Positions 28,526 to 38,956 are shown, counted from the first letter of the stretch. The stretch is 64,000 nt of DNA from Gynurincola endophyticus (GCF_003991195.1 NZ_RCWL01000014.1:19383-83382), one strand, 5' to 3'. Numbers and translations are program-made. The notes: generated by a model from the sequence alone, not told the origin.

Positions 28526-29668
28526 TTAATGATCATATAAAGAATAAATATCTCCGATTTCATTGATTGCACCCGCAAAATATCCGGTATACTGAATATC
28601 GTTTTTAAGTTGATTATAAAAGTTATTGGCTTCTCCGTTTCCTGTACTGTTCATTTGTACTATTTTCAAATCGCAGGAATAACCACCGAATTTAGCATTG
28701 GAACTACCTCCCGGAAATGCTCCTACAATGTAATTATGTGCTAAAGTAACTCTGCCCGGAATTGGCGGATCATTCGTCAGTGCATCATCGCCGGGGAAGA
28801 TGTATCCGTACGGGTCAAGTGGTGCATCATAATCCCATGCTACAGGAATTAAACAATAAGAAACCGGTTTGGTGTCTCCTGAAATTCTTTGATTTACCCA
28901 ATCGAGTAATAAATTTTTTCCCCAGTTATTAGTTCCCATATAAGTAACCGGTGTTTCCCATAATGCATTCGTTTTTCCCTGACATTCTGCACTCCACATA
29001 TCCTGTACTGCTCTTTTAATGTATGGGTTGATGGCTTCTCCCGGTTGCTGACCAACGCGAACTATTTTATTCCCAATTCTTGAATACATTATTCCCAACT
29101 GTGTATTCTGAGCTGTTCCCGTTGCCTGTCTTCCTGAGTAAATATCATATACTCCGATTTCCTGGTTATTAATACTATCGATTAACCACTCTGCAAAATC
29201 TCCTATTTCCGTATCTGTAAAGTTCATAGCGGCGGTAGGCATATAATCTTCCAGAACCAGTACCGGAATAACTTTCATACCCATATTTTCAGCGTGGTAT
29301 TTCCATAGTTTGAAAACAGATTTGGCATCATCAATTTCGAATTGACGGTGGTAGATAACATATAATGATAGCCCGTGATAAGTAAATCTGCATCTGGAAG
29401 ATGCTCCCCAGATTTGCGCACTGGTGGGTAAGCTGTCAGCAGGTAATCCCGCTGTATGAAACCAATATCCTCTTCCGTTATTTGTTCTTAAATCAATATC
29501 AATCCAGTAAGAAATTTCAAAACCACCGTCTTCTAAAAGCGCAGCAGGTGGCAATTTTTCATTCGTTGTTTCTGGCGCTCTTAAAAAAGTATCCTCTTCA
29601 AATTGTCGCGAACAGGCTAAAACAAGAAGTATGATTGATAAAAATGATATGGATCTGATGAATTTCAT
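28526..29668 (-). CDS. Lipoprotein of unknown family, tandem paralogue 3 of 3
   Basis: A 380-residue lipoprotein (lipobox VLAC, Cys at residue 19). It shares with the two genes upstream the motifs YWIDIDLRTNNGRGYW, LYVIYHRQFEIDDAK, GIYDIYSG, IVRVGQQPGE, AECQGKTNALWETPV, IPVAWDYDAPLDPYGYIF and GDDALTNDPPIPGR. The alternating strand and helix pattern with conserved Glu, Asp and aromatics fits a TIM-barrel glycoside hydrolase-like fold, but I cannot assign a GH family. This copy differs most: its YDIYSGRQATG replaces the YDVYVR shared by the other two. It is co-transcribed with them, spaced 21 bases from the next copy. Confidence 0.65.
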   Translation of the reverse strand: MKFIRSISFLSIILLVLACSRQFEEDTFLRAPETTNEKLPPAALLEDGGFEISYWIDIDLRTNNGRGYWFHTAGLPADSLPTSAQIWGASSRCRFTYHGLSLYVIYHRQFEIDDAKSVFKLWKYHAENMGMKVIPVLVLEDYMPTAAMNFTDTEIGDFAEWLIDSINNQEIGVYDIYSGRQATGTAQNTQLGIMYSRIGNKIVRVGQQPGEAINPYIKRAVQDMWSAECQGKTNALWETPVTYMGTNNWGKNLLLDWVNQRISGDTKPVSYCLIPVAWDYDAPLDPYGYIFPGDDALTNDPPIPGRVTLAHNYIVGAFPGGSSNAKFGGYSCDLKIVQMNSTGNGEANNFYNQLKNDIQYTGYFAGAINEIGDIYSLYDH

Positions 29669-29689
29669 CTCTTATGATTTTTTGAATGA

Positions 29690-30787
29690 TTATTTGTATT
29701 TAGCATATACACCTGCAATTTCCAGCATAGCATCTGAGAAATACCCTTTATATTCTTGGTTCGATTTTATTTGCTGATAAAAACTTGGTCTTTCAGGTTT
29801 TCCATAGCTGTTTGCTTCAAGAATATGCAGGTCGCATGAATAACCATAAAACTTCTCCATTGCGTTATTCTCTTTATACCACTGAGCAATGTATTGATCG
29901 CATAGTTCAATTCTGCCTTTCAATGGCGGGTCGTTGATCAGTGCATCATCACCAGGGCAAACATATCCGAAAGAATCTACCGGTTCATCATAATCCCATG
30001 CTACAGGAATTTTATTAAATACCACTCTTTTGTTTTCACCGTTAATTCTTTCCAATATCCATTCTTCTAATAAGAGTCTTCCATATTTATTGGTTCCATG
30101 AACTGTTACAGGATGTTCCCAAAGTTCATTGGTGATACCCTGACATTCTGCCGTCCAGGTATCTTCAACACCACCGGCAATATGCTGGTTTATTTTTTCA
30201 CCCGGCTGCAGGCCTACTCTGATTAATTTATTTCCTACTGCCTGATTGATTGCCGCCATTTGAATGTCCTGAACAGAGCCTTCAGCATGTCTTACGTAAA
30301 CATCATAGATTCCAAATTCATTGGCATCAATATTTTCTAAGCACCATTTAGTAAACATTATGATTTCCTCATCACTGAAGTTTAGTTTTTCTTCTTTTGC
30401 ATATGATTGTAAAACAACAGTAGGAACAATGGTTAATCCGTACTGGTTACCATATTTTTTCCATAGGCTGAAAACTTTTTTAGCATCTTCCAATTCAAAT
30501 TGCCGGTGATAGGTTACATATAATTTGTTTCCGTTGTATGTTGTACTGAGTGCTTTGCATGAGTTTTCTATTTCTGTAGCCGTAGGTAATGAGTCAGGAG
30601 ACCGGTCATTAATATTTTGCCAGTATCCTCTTCCATTATTGTGTCTGAGGTCTATATCTATCCAGTAAGATCTTTCAAAATCTCCGATGGCCCATGCTTT
30701 TCCGAAAGTAGTGCTGGGGCTGTGATCATTACAACCGGTTATTTCGAAACAGGCAATAACAATTAGTAGGTTATAAACAATTTTCAT
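29690..30787 (-). CDS. Lipoprotein of unknown family, tandem paralogue 2 of 3
   Basis: From the Met at 30787 this is a 365-residue lipoprotein with signal MKIVYNLLIVIACFEITGC (Cys at residue 19). A longer form starting at 30841 would place 18 hydrophilic residues before the signal and overlap the upstream gene, so I reject it. Shared motifs: YWIDIDLRHNNGRGYW, LYVTYHRQFELEDAK, FGIYDVYVR, IRVGLQPGEKIN, AECQGITNELWEHPV and IPVAWDYDEPVDSFGY. The family is unassigned; a surface-attached hydrolase or glycan-binding role is inferred from the operon. Confidence 0.68.
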   Translation of the reverse strand: MKIVYNLLIVIACFEITGCNDHSPSTTFGKAWAIGDFERSYWIDIDLRHNNGRGYWQNINDRSPDSLPTATEIENSCKALSTTYNGNKLYVTYHRQFELEDAKKVFSLWKKYGNQYGLTIVPTVVLQSYAKEEKLNFSDEEIIMFTKWCLENIDANEFGIYDVYVRHAEGSVQDIQMAAINQAVGNKLIRVGLQPGEKINQHIAGGVEDTWTAECQGITNELWEHPVTVHGTNKYGRLLLEEWILERINGENKRVVFNKIPVAWDYDEPVDSFGYVCPGDDALINDPPLKGRIELCDQYIAQWYKENNAMEKFYGYSCDLHILEANSYGKPERPSFYQQIKSNQEYKGYFSDAMLEIAGVYAKYK

Positions 30788-30809
30788 CTCGTTAGTTTTT
30801 ATATTTTGG

Positions 30810-31934
30810 TTATTTAGATAATGATTGATAAACTTCGCCAATTTCTTTCATCGCTTCGGAGAAGTATCCTTCGTAGGGCTGATTGTTTCTTATTCTGTCA
30901 TAAAAAGTCGGGCTTTCGGGTTTACCATAACTATTAGCTTCAAGGATATGAAGATCGCAGGAGAAACCTCCGAACTGTTGGTTGCTGGTTCCTTCAGCAT
31001 ACCATGAAATGATATAATCTTTTGAAAGAATTAACCGGCCGGGGATTGGTGGATCATTTGTTAAAGCGTTGTCTCCGGGAAAAATATAGCTGAACGGGTC
31101 TAATGGCTCATCGTAGTCCCATGCTACAGGAATAAGATTCCAGATAATTTTTCTTTTTTCTTCATTTATTCTGGCGTTCACCCAATCTTCCAGTAATTTT
31201 CTTCCGTAATTATTAGTGCCTTTATAATATCTGGGAAATTCCCAAAGTTCGTTGGTAATTCCATGGCATTCGGCTGACCATGTATCCTGTACACCGCTGG
31301 TGTAATAACTATTCAATCGTTCACCCGGTTGAATACCTACTCTAACCAGATCAATTGGTACGTGTTGTTTTAAAAATTCCAATTGTAAATCCTGTATACT
31401 TCCACTAGACTGCCTTACATAAACATCATAGATTCCAAATTCTTTTGAATTGATGTTTGTTTTGCACCATTCGGCCAGTTCAACTAATTCACTATTCGTA
31501 AAATTCATTGTTGCGGGGGTCGCATAAGTTTCCAGTACTATTGTGGGAACGATTTCGATATTATACTGGTCACCATAAAGTCTCCAATACTGAAATACAG
31601 CTTTTGCTTTGTCTATTTCAAATTGCCGGTGGTAAGTAACATATAACTTATTTCCCCGATAGTCAAGCGCCAGTGCTTTAACAGAATGATTAATTTCCTG
31701 TTCTGTAGGAGTGATATCTTCTGCCATAACATCACGGTTAAACCAATAACCTCTGCCGTTGTTATGTCTGACATCAATATCTACCCAGTACGATAATTCG
31801 AAGGCTTCATCAATCAGCACTTCTTTATTTTCCGGGAGAATGGAATTATCAAGCAGGGATGATTTATTTTCACATGCTGTATTAAAAAGCAGCAGAAAGA
31901 AAAATAAAAAGTATATAGAATTATAAAACTTCAT
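30810..31934 (-). CDS. Lipoprotein of unknown family, tandem paralogue 1 of 3
   Basis: A 374-residue lipoprotein (lipobox NTAC, Cys at residue 21), first of the three paralogues in transcription order. It carries YWVDIDVRHNNGRGYW, LYVTYHRQFEIDKAK, FGIYDVYVRQSSGSIQD, VRVGIQPGERLN, AECHGITNELWEFPR, IPVAWDYDEPLDPFSY and GDNALTNDPPIPGR. It resembles the copy downstream most closely. The repetition of the same architecture three times suggests division of labour on related linkages or binding sites of one glycan. Family unassigned. Confidence 0.68.
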   Translation of the reverse strand: MKFYNSIYFLFFFLLLFNTACENKSSLLDNSILPENKEVLIDEAFELSYWVDIDVRHNNGRGYWFNRDVMAEDITPTEQEINHSVKALALDYRGNKLYVTYHRQFEIDKAKAVFQYWRLYGDQYNIEIVPTIVLETYATPATMNFTNSELVELAEWCKTNINSKEFGIYDVYVRQSSGSIQDLQLEFLKQHVPIDLVRVGIQPGERLNSYYTSGVQDTWSAECHGITNELWEFPRYYKGTNNYGRKLLEDWVNARINEEKRKIIWNLIPVAWDYDEPLDPFSYIFPGDNALTNDPPIPGRLILSKDYIISWYAEGTSNQQFGGFSCDLHILEANSYGKPESPTFYDRIRNNQPYEGYFSEAMKEIGEVYQSLSK

Positions 31935-31950
31935 TTTGATTACTTTAAAA

Positions 31951-32631
31951 TTATAAGGTGAGTTCTATTGATCTGGCATAATTGAATTTTGCCTCAGGAG
32001 CATCAATTACGCCACCTACTCTAAAGAAGTAAGACCTGCCTTTAATAAGTTTGCTATTGTTTTCTGTGTTTAATTCAATTGTGTAGTACTGATCTTCATT
32101 CACGGTTGAACCAACGGGAATTTCAACATAATCCAGATTCACATTTGCACCAACCGCTGCGTCGCCACCTGCATATAATCCTAGTTTCAGCACGTTATCG
32201 AAACCTGTTTGTTGTACTTTAAACAATGCTCTGATTTTAGTTCCGTTTTTGAAGATGCTTACATTCTTGATTCTTAAAAAAGGGAGCACTTTAAAATCGA
32301 GTTTAGTGTCGCCGTTGATATCAACAGTGGCAGTTTCGACGGGTTCAAAGTTTCCTCGTACGGGAGTAATCCTGTAGGTTCCACTGAACAACTGGCTATT
32401 GTAATAGCTGCCATCAGCTTTAACTATAATGTATTGGTTAGTTGTAAACCGCCCTTCCTGATATTCGATTTGTGTTCCTCTGATAATATCCTGTTCAATC
32501 AATTCACCTGTTTCTTTATCGATAAAAGAGCCATGTAAAGTAGAGGAAGGGATAGTGTAATTGTCGAGTGTACAAGAAAACAATGAACAACTGACAGCAA
32601 GGCAACTGAGTGCTTTAAGTATATTATTCAT
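31951..32631 (-). CDS. DUF3823 domain lipoprotein (SusE-position)
   Basis: A 226-residue lipoprotein (lipobox LFSC, Cys at residue 20). An N-terminal DUF3823-like region contains LHGSFIDKETGELIEQDIIRG and SYYNSQLFSGTYRITPV, a beta-sandwich related to carboxypeptidase-regulatory folds. A second beta-rich part ends in YARSIELTL. DUF3823 proteins sit directly after SusD in Bacteroidota loci and are thought to assist surface glycan binding. Here it is 12 bases from susD. Confidence 0.8.
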   Translation of the reverse strand: MNNILKALSCLAVSCSLFSCTLDNYTIPSSTLHGSFIDKETGELIEQDIIRGTQIEYQEGRFTTNQYIIVKADGSYYNSQLFSGTYRITPVRGNFEPVETATVDINGDTKLDFKVLPFLRIKNVSIFKNGTKIRALFKVQQTGFDNVLKLGLYAGGDAAVGANVNLDYVEIPVGSTVNEDQYYTIELNTENNSKLIKGRSYFFRVGGVIDAPEAKFNYARSIELTL

Positions 32632-32643
32632 AATAAAGAATCG

Positions 32644-34542
32644 TTAGTATTGAGGATTTTGTATCAGATTATTAGAACCAATTCCTGGGATATACCTATA
32701 GTATTGGCGCATATCGAAAGTGTATCTCCAGCCTCTTGGAACTTCAGTTCGTAAAAAAATGTATTTGGCGGGGGTTACTCTTAAATCAATGACCGGCAAA
32801 AGGGCATGAACGATGGTATTATCAAATAAGGTATGGTATTCTCTTCTCCGGATCAGGTCCCAGAATCTTTTATTTTCAAAAGCCAGTTCAATTCTTCTTT
32901 CACGATAAACATTTGCAGCAGTCAAAGAAATATTTTGTGTATGCCCTGCTCTTCTTCTGATGGCATTTAAAGCATCTGTTGCCTTAGCCACGGCTCCGTT
33001 ATCGGTAATTCCGCTTTCTGCAACAGCTTCAGCATAGTTTAGTAACACTTCGGCATATCTGAAATCGATATAATCAGTGAGGCTTTTTGAATAGCCATAT
33101 ACAACGGGTTCCTGTGCATTTAAGAATTTTTTGAATGCGAATCCGGTTCTGGTATAATTACCTCCGTAAGAATCAAAGCCGGAATATTGCGTTCTGTCGG
33201 AAGAACCAAAGATGTGGTAAGTTTTACCATCTGTGTGAGTATAAGGGTTACCTGATAAAATCTGGGGAGTACCATCGGGTTTTATAAAACCTGCCTGAAT
33301 CACTATTTCAGTTTGTTTCCAGTTAGTACCGGGGAGAATAATGCTACCCCACAGGCGTGCATCTTTGTTTTTGAAAATGTCATAAGGATTATCAAAATGA
33401 TAATAATTTTTACCGGCATCAAAACCTCTGTAGTCTGTAATATCATTAGCAGCGCTTGAAGTTCTGACAGGAGTACTCACGCCTGGTTGGGTATAGGATT
33501 CATATAAATCTACCAACTCTAAAGCAGGGTTCATTCTGCCGGGGTGGGGCCATCCGTTACTGGTTTGAGCCGGGTTAAAATAGATGTCATAGTTATGGCC
33601 AAAGTCGAGTTTGGTATAACCCTTAATAAAAATAGCTTCTTCTAAAGCAGCATTAGGATCTTCAAAAAGTTTTCTATAGTTTTCTGCTGCTTCTTCAGGC
33701 GATGCGGGATTGGGTTTGTACAAAGAGTATTCATTTGAAGACATAATCAATTCACTGGCTTCAATTACTTTTCTGTAGTAATCATTGGCGTACATTTTAT
33801 CAATACCTACCAGTTTTCTTGAGGCGGCATCTCCTGAAAGAATAGCATTTTCTCCAAATTTTGCTATCGAAGCAGCGTGCAATGCAGCTCTTGATTTTAA
33901 AGCTGCAGCAACCCATTTGGTAGCTCGTCTTTCGCCACCGGGCCAGGTTTCAGGCAGGTTCAGGATAGCAATGTCACATTGATTCATCACAAAATCCCAG
34001 GATTCTTTTTCCGTACTTCGTGGAACTTTTAAAACTTCTACATCTCCTTCATATTGCTGAACATGATCAATAAGAGGAATGCCGCCATATCTTTTTACTA
34101 AAGCGAAGTAAGAATATGCTTTGATAAAAGCGCTTTCACCAATCATTTTTTTCTTTTCATCCTCAGTTATTTTAAGATCAGGAACTGCATTGGAGAAAAT
34201 GTTTACATCTCTGATTAATTTGTATCCTTTTTCCCACCAGTGATTATTTTCGGGATTATAAAACGCTGAATATTCAGAGTGTGTAGCTTCATCGGTAAAA
34301 TGGGCCATCACCATATTTTCACCAATCCAGTCGTTGAATCCTCCTCTTAAAAAGTTGAAATCTTCAACGGGTAACTGATAATACAGGTTAGCCATGTAGA
34401 GTTTCACACCCTGCGGATCAGAAAACATTGCGTTTCCGTCGAGTTTATCTAATGGTTTTAAATCTAACACCCTGCTGCAGGATGTGGTGATAGACGCTAT
34501 CGCGATTAGTGGTACTATATATTTTTTATAATTCATTGTCAA
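32644..34542 (-). CDS. SusD/RagB-family surface lipoprotein (second locus)
   Basis: A 632-residue SusD homologue with lipobox TTSC. An alternative Met two residues in gives the same signal. The SusD hallmarks are present: LDLKPLD after the lipidation site, helical TPR-like repeats (ESAFIKAYSYFALVKRYGGIPLI), and the C-terminal pattern EAVAESG, ALNAIRRRAG, ERRIELAFENKRFWDLIRRR. It is 5 bases from susC, so the two are co-translated. It would bind glycan and act as lid on the SusC barrel at the outer membrane. Confidence 0.93.
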   Translation of the reverse strand: MTMNYKKYIVPLIAIASITTSCSRVLDLKPLDKLDGNAMFSDPQGVKLYMANLYYQLPVEDFNFLRGGFNDWIGENMVMAHFTDEATHSEYSAFYNPENNHWWEKGYKLIRDVNIFSNAVPDLKITEDEKKKMIGESAFIKAYSYFALVKRYGGIPLIDHVQQYEGDVEVLKVPRSTEKESWDFVMNQCDIAILNLPETWPGGERRATKWVAAALKSRAALHAASIAKFGENAILSGDAASRKLVGIDKMYANDYYRKVIEASELIMSSNEYSLYKPNPASPEEAAENYRKLFEDPNAALEEAIFIKGYTKLDFGHNYDIYFNPAQTSNGWPHPGRMNPALELVDLYESYTQPGVSTPVRTSSAANDITDYRGFDAGKNYYHFDNPYDIFKNKDARLWGSIILPGTNWKQTEIVIQAGFIKPDGTPQILSGNPYTHTDGKTYHIFGSSDRTQYSGFDSYGGNYTRTGFAFKKFLNAQEPVVYGYSKSLTDYIDFRYAEVLLNYAEAVAESGITDNGAVAKATDALNAIRRRAGHTQNISLTAANVYRERRIELAFENKRFWDLIRRREYHTLFDNTIVHALLPVIDLRVTPAKYIFLRTEVPRGWRYTFDMRQYYRYIPGIGSNNLIQNPQY

Positions 34543-34547
34543 TCGTT

Positions 34548-37500
34548 TTAAAAGTTTAGATTGATACCCAGATTAAAACTTTTGGTAAGCGGGTAAGAAA
34601 AACCGGCACTGTAGGCTCCTTCAATTTTTTCCGGATCAAAAGGTTTAACAAATGCATCAGCGAAAGTGATCAGGTTGTGCGCGTTGAAATAAACCCGGAT
34701 ACTGTTGAAACCTGCTTTTTGAATTATTTTGTTTGGGATTGTATAACCTAGTTGAATACTTTTTAAACGTAGGTAGGAAGCATCTTTTCTCCATACTTCA
34801 CTTTCTAAATAATTAGTACCGGCATTGGTTACAAATCTGGTGGCCGGCCATTTTCCGGGAATCCATTCACTACCCGGATCATAAGGATCTGCCTGATGCC
34901 ATCTGTCAAAGAAATATGCGGGAGTATTCAAACCGAAAGCGAATACTTCTGCATAAACTTCCCTGAAGCGAATGGTATACCGGGCAGCGCCCTGAAATAG
35001 TAAGTTAAAATCAAAACCTTTGTAAGAGCCGTTTAAGGTTAAACCATAGTGCATTTTTGGTGTGCCGTTATAAAATAACGGACTCATATCATTATTGTCA
35101 ATTACACCATCTCCGTTTATATCTTTATATTTAAAATCTCCCGGTCTGATCTGACTGTTTCCGAAGTTACCACCCTGTATAGGAGCGTTTGCAATTTCTT
35201 CGTATGATTGAAACTGACCATCTAATGTATAACCCCAAATCACATCATTCCATCTGTATCCGTTTCCTGATCTCCATTTATCGGTATTATTCAAAAAATC
35301 TCCACGCTCAATATATTTGTTCATGGTACGCGCATAGTTGAAATTTGCACTTATACCATAATGAAAATCACCAATGCGATTATTATAACCAATACCCAGT
35401 TCAATACCTTTCACTCTGTCACTGTTTAAATTCTCGTCAGGTAAAGTTCCTCCAAAGGTGTTGGGTAAACTTACGAGCCGGCGTGCTAATAAACCTTCTC
35501 TGTCTCTTTGATAAACGTTTGCTTCGATATTTAAGCGGTTATTGAAAAAGCCTAATTCTAATCCCAAGTTTAAAATAGAAGAGGTAAACCAGGTTAATTT
35601 TTCATTTACAATTGAAGGGGAGGAGGCCCCTGTTAGCCAGGTTCCGTTTACAAACTCATATCCGCCTCCGCCTGTTGTAGTAAATCCTTGTACATATTGA
35701 AAAGGTTCTCCTGCATCCTCACCTACTTTACCATATGAAGCTTTTAGTTTAAGATTAGATAAGAAGTCTATGGATTTCATAAAATCTTCTTCAGAAATTC
35801 GCCACCCCGCTGAAATTACAGGAAAGAATCCCCAACGTCGATCAGGGTGATACCGGTACGAACCGTCATATCTGAATGCGTATTCCAGCATATATCTGCT
35901 TCTGAAATCGTAAGTGAATCTTCCAATCACTGACTGACTGGCTCTTTGTTCTTCGAAGCCGGCAGTTACCTGATTATTTAAACCCGCCTGATTGATCTGA
36001 TCATTGGTATAAAAGTCATATTCTCTGCCGAGGGAAGAATACCGGCTGAGGAATGTATTCTGTTCATAAACGACCGTGGCACCAAACTGATGGTTTTTAT
36101 AGTTTGTATTATATATCAGATGCGATTGAAGAATAACAGCATCTGAATTGAAGTTTGCATTTGAAATTTTTGAAGGGTTGTTCATAATATGTCCGATATA
36201 TGGATCATTTTGCGCCGGGTCATAGGTATAAAGCCTGTAAGATTTTTGCAGGGTTTTATTCATGCTTTGATTATTCATGTATCCCGCTCTTCCTTTTAAT
36301 ATTAACCCTTTGATATAAGGAACAGTGAAAGTTAATGTGCCGTATGCGTTAAACTCTTTCCCTTTATCTTCAAGGTATCCGCTGATATCACTTATTGAAG
36401 AAGAGATAGGGTTGATATATTGCTGAAGGGCCAGATATTCAGGATTACCGTTGGCGTAGGCTTCTGCATAAGGAAGAGCTGTTCTTGTTCCATTAAAAAT
36501 ATTATAAAAACCTGCGCTGGGCATATTCTTCGTATCGAACCTTCCGGCGAGATTAACTTCTGCTTTCCAGTTTTTATGTAATTGAACCTCGATATTATTT
36601 CTGAAATTATATTTCTTATAATTCAGGTCACCTGATTTTAATAAACCCTGCTCACTTACATATCCCATACTCAGAAAATAGGAGGCCGTTTCGCCGCCAC
36701 CTCTGATAGAAATATTGTTTTGCGACTGTGTTGAAGCATTTTTCATAGTTAAGCCGTACCAGTCAGTGGTTTCTCCGTTTATATGAGCTTCCAGCTGTTC
36801 TTTGGTGAAATAGGGAATACCGCTGACGTTTATGTCAGCCTCATTTCTAAGAATAGCCCACTGAGCACGGTCTGCCATTGCCGGCATATCTGTTGGTTTT
36901 TGAGTACCGATCACTCCCTGATAATTGAAGGTTGGTTTTCCTTTTTCACCTTTTTTGGTTGTAACAATAATAACTCCATTGGCCGCTCTTAAACCGTACA
37001 CCGCTGCCGACGCATCTTTTACAACAGAAATAGATTCGATATCATTCGGATCGATTCTTTGAAAACTTTGTCCGTTATCATTTTGAGGTATTCCGTCAAT
37101 TACATACAAAGGATTACCAAACCCTCTGATGTTAATGGAAGTACTGAAATCACCGGGTTCACCCGTATTCTGACGGATCTGTAAACCAGGAATTTTACCC
37201 TGTAAGCTTTGTGCAAGGCTGGCATGAGTAGTAGTGGTGATTTCTTTATTATTAATCTGACTGATAGCTCCGGTCAAGTTCGATCTACGCCGGGTTCCGT
37301 AACCTACTACGACCACTTCGTCTAAACTGGAAGAAGCGACCAGTTGTACAATAATGTTTCCTGATATGGAAGCCACTACAGATTTCGGATCATATCCAGC
37401 CATCGAAATGTGCAGCGTATCTGTTAGTGCCACGTCTGTAATTGAAAAATTACCGAGCTGATCTGCTATAGTAGATTTGTTAGTGTATTTCACAGATATC

Positions 37501-37646
37501 GTAGCGCCTGATAGCGCCTCGTTTTTTTCATTTACTACTTTACCACTAACAGTAATGCGTTGAGCATGTATCTGTAGAGAAGTAATTGTAGTAACAAAAA
37601 GAACAAATCCTATTTTCAGCAATCGTTGGTTTAAATCTTTTTGCAT
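34548..37646 (-). CDS. SusC/RagA-type TonB-dependent outer-membrane transporter (second locus)
   Basis: A 1032-residue protein with a signal peptide ending near LQIHAQ (about residue 29), a carboxypeptidase-regulatory domain (about 31-105, VSGKVVNEKNEALSG), the LDEVVVVGYGTRRR junction, a plug domain (INIRGFGNPLYVIDGIPQ) and a barrel ending in NLGINLNF. It forms the outer-membrane import channel with SusD encoded downstream. The shorter barrel than that of the fucose-type SusC suits a different or smaller substrate, but no specific substrate follows from sequence. Confidence 0.94.
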   Translation of the reverse strand: MQKDLNQRLLKIGFVLFVTTITSLQIHAQRITVSGKVVNEKNEALSGATISVKYTNKSTIADQLGNFSITDVALTDTLHISMAGYDPKSVVASISGNIIVQLVASSSLDEVVVVGYGTRRRSNLTGAISQINNKEITTTTHASLAQSLQGKIPGLQIRQNTGEPGDFSTSINIRGFGNPLYVIDGIPQNDNGQSFQRIDPNDIESISVVKDASAAVYGLRAANGVIIVTTKKGEKGKPTFNYQGVIGTQKPTDMPAMADRAQWAILRNEADINVSGIPYFTKEQLEAHINGETTDWYGLTMKNASTQSQNNISIRGGGETASYFLSMGYVSEQGLLKSGDLNYKKYNFRNNIEVQLHKNWKAEVNLAGRFDTKNMPSAGFYNIFNGTRTALPYAEAYANGNPEYLALQQYINPISSSISDISGYLEDKGKEFNAYGTLTFTVPYIKGLILKGRAGYMNNQSMNKTLQKSYRLYTYDPAQNDPYIGHIMNNPSKISNANFNSDAVILQSHLIYNTNYKNHQFGATVVYEQNTFLSRYSSLGREYDFYTNDQINQAGLNNQVTAGFEEQRASQSVIGRFTYDFRSRYMLEYAFRYDGSYRYHPDRRWGFFPVISAGWRISEEDFMKSIDFLSNLKLKASYGKVGEDAGEPFQYVQGFTTTGGGGYEFVNGTWLTGASSPSIVNEKLTWFTSSILNLGLELGFFNNRLNIEANVYQRDREGLLARRLVSLPNTFGGTLPDENLNSDRVKGIELGIGYNNRIGDFHYGISANFNYARTMNKYIERGDFLNNTDKWRSGNGYRWNDVIWGYTLDGQFQSYEEIANAPIQGGNFGNSQIRPGDFKYKDINGDGVIDNNDMSPLFYNGTPKMHYGLTLNGSYKGFDFNLLFQGAARYTIRFREVYAEVFAFGLNTPAYFFDRWHQADPYDPGSEWIPGKWPATRFVTNAGTNYLESEVWRKDASYLRLKSIQLGYTIPNKIIQKAGFNSIRVYFNAHNLITFADAFVKPFDPEKIEGAYSAGFSYPLTKSFNLGINLNF

Positions 37647-37708
37647 TCTGTTTTTTTTAAAAACAATTAAATAAGTTGATGAACCGGAATGGATTTTAAA
37701 ATGAATTT

Positions 37709-38941
37709 TTATGTTGTTTGTATTTCTGTTTTTTTAATCAACCGTGGAAAACAAATGATATAGATGTAACATAAGAGTGGGAGAATAAAAGAAATAGTCC
37801 AGTTGAACTGATCAATAAGTATTCCCTGAAAATATGGAATAACGGCACCGCCTACAATCGCCGATGACAATAAGCCAGATGCCTGTGTAGTATGTTTGCC
37901 TAAACCAGCAATGGCAGACGAAAAAATAATGGCGAACATTACAGAATTGCAGATGCCTACAGCAACCATTAACCATACGGCTGCATACCCGTCTGATAAT
38001 AAAGAAAGAGTAATGAGAGTGATAGCAGCAATACTTAAAATGACCAGTACTTTCTGAGCGTTGATGTATTTCAGAATAAGTGCACCTGCTAAACGTCCAA
38101 CCAGCATGCCCCCCCAATACAGCGCAACATATTTGTTGGCGTCATGTTCCTGAATGTGGACGGTGTCTACAATATAATTGGTTAAAAATGTGCCAATAGA
38201 AACTTCTGCCCCTACGTACATAAAAATTCCCAGCATACCAAGTTTGAGATTTTTAAAAGAAAGGGTTTCTTTTAGTAAAACCGGCGTAGTACGTATCGTT
38301 TTTTGAATTTTTGGGAGTGAAATAGTGACAAGGATAACAGCTATAATCAGAAGAACAGCTCCTATACCTAAATATGTTGAACTCAGTGTTGAACTATCTT
38401 TATCAGAAACTGTAATATTTGAAAGGATGAACTGAGCGCCAAAAAACGGAGCAACAGTTGTTCCAATAGATCCTACCCCTTGTAGCAAAGTTAATCTTGA
38501 AGGAGCTGTTTTTGCTGGTCCGAGTAAGGTAATGTACGGATTAGCGGCTACTTGTAATAATACAATTCCTATTGCTAAAACAAATAAAGCTCCCAGAAAA
38601 AAGTAGTACTCATGAAAAAGAGAAGCCGGATAAAATAAGAAGGCACCTGTTCCGGCCAATAGAAAACCGATTACCATGCTGTATTTGTAGCCTACTCTTT
38701 CAACAAATTTTCCTGCGGGAACAGACATCATTAAATATGTTAAAAAGAAGTAAAACTGAACAAGCGAGGATTCTGCATAAGTAAGGGTAAATCCTTTTTT
38801 GAAATAAGGTACTAATGTATCATTCAAACAGGTGATAAATCCCATCATGAAGTATAATACAGCAAGCAGTATCAGTGCCGGAGTATAATTTTTTCCATCA
38901 TGGGTGTTTTGTTCATGAAGATCAGATACAGCTAAAGCCAT
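37709..38941 (-). CDS. MFS sugar permease of the FucP/GluP/NanT-like group
   Basis: A 410-residue protein with about 12 membrane segments and the group motifs GFITCLNDTLVPYFK in the first helix and VAANPYITLLGP in the fifth. It lies between the epimerase gene (15 bases) and susC. It would import the monosaccharide released by the locus; with the N-acylglucosamine 2-epimerase next door, an N-acetylhexosamine is plausible. Fucose or glucose/galactose specificity cannot be excluded by sequence alone. Confidence 0.85.
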   Translation of the reverse strand: MALAVSDLHEQNTHDGKNYTPALILLAVLYFMMGFITCLNDTLVPYFKKGFTLTYAESSLVQFYFFLTYLMMSVPAGKFVERVGYKYSMVIGFLLAGTGAFLFYPASLFHEYYFFLGALFVLAIGIVLLQVAANPYITLLGPAKTAPSRLTLLQGVGSIGTTVAPFFGAQFILSNITVSDKDSSTLSSTYLGIGAVLLIIAVILVTISLPKIQKTIRTTPVLLKETLSFKNLKLGMLGIFMYVGAEVSIGTFLTNYIVDTVHIQEHDANKYVALYWGGMLVGRLAGALILKYINAQKVLVILSIAAITLITLSLLSDGYAAVWLMVAVGICNSVMFAIIFSSAIAGLGKHTTQASGLLSSAIVGGAVIPYFQGILIDQFNWTISFILPLLCYIYIICFPRLIKKTEIQTT

Positions 38942-38956
38942 CGTTTATGATTTGGG

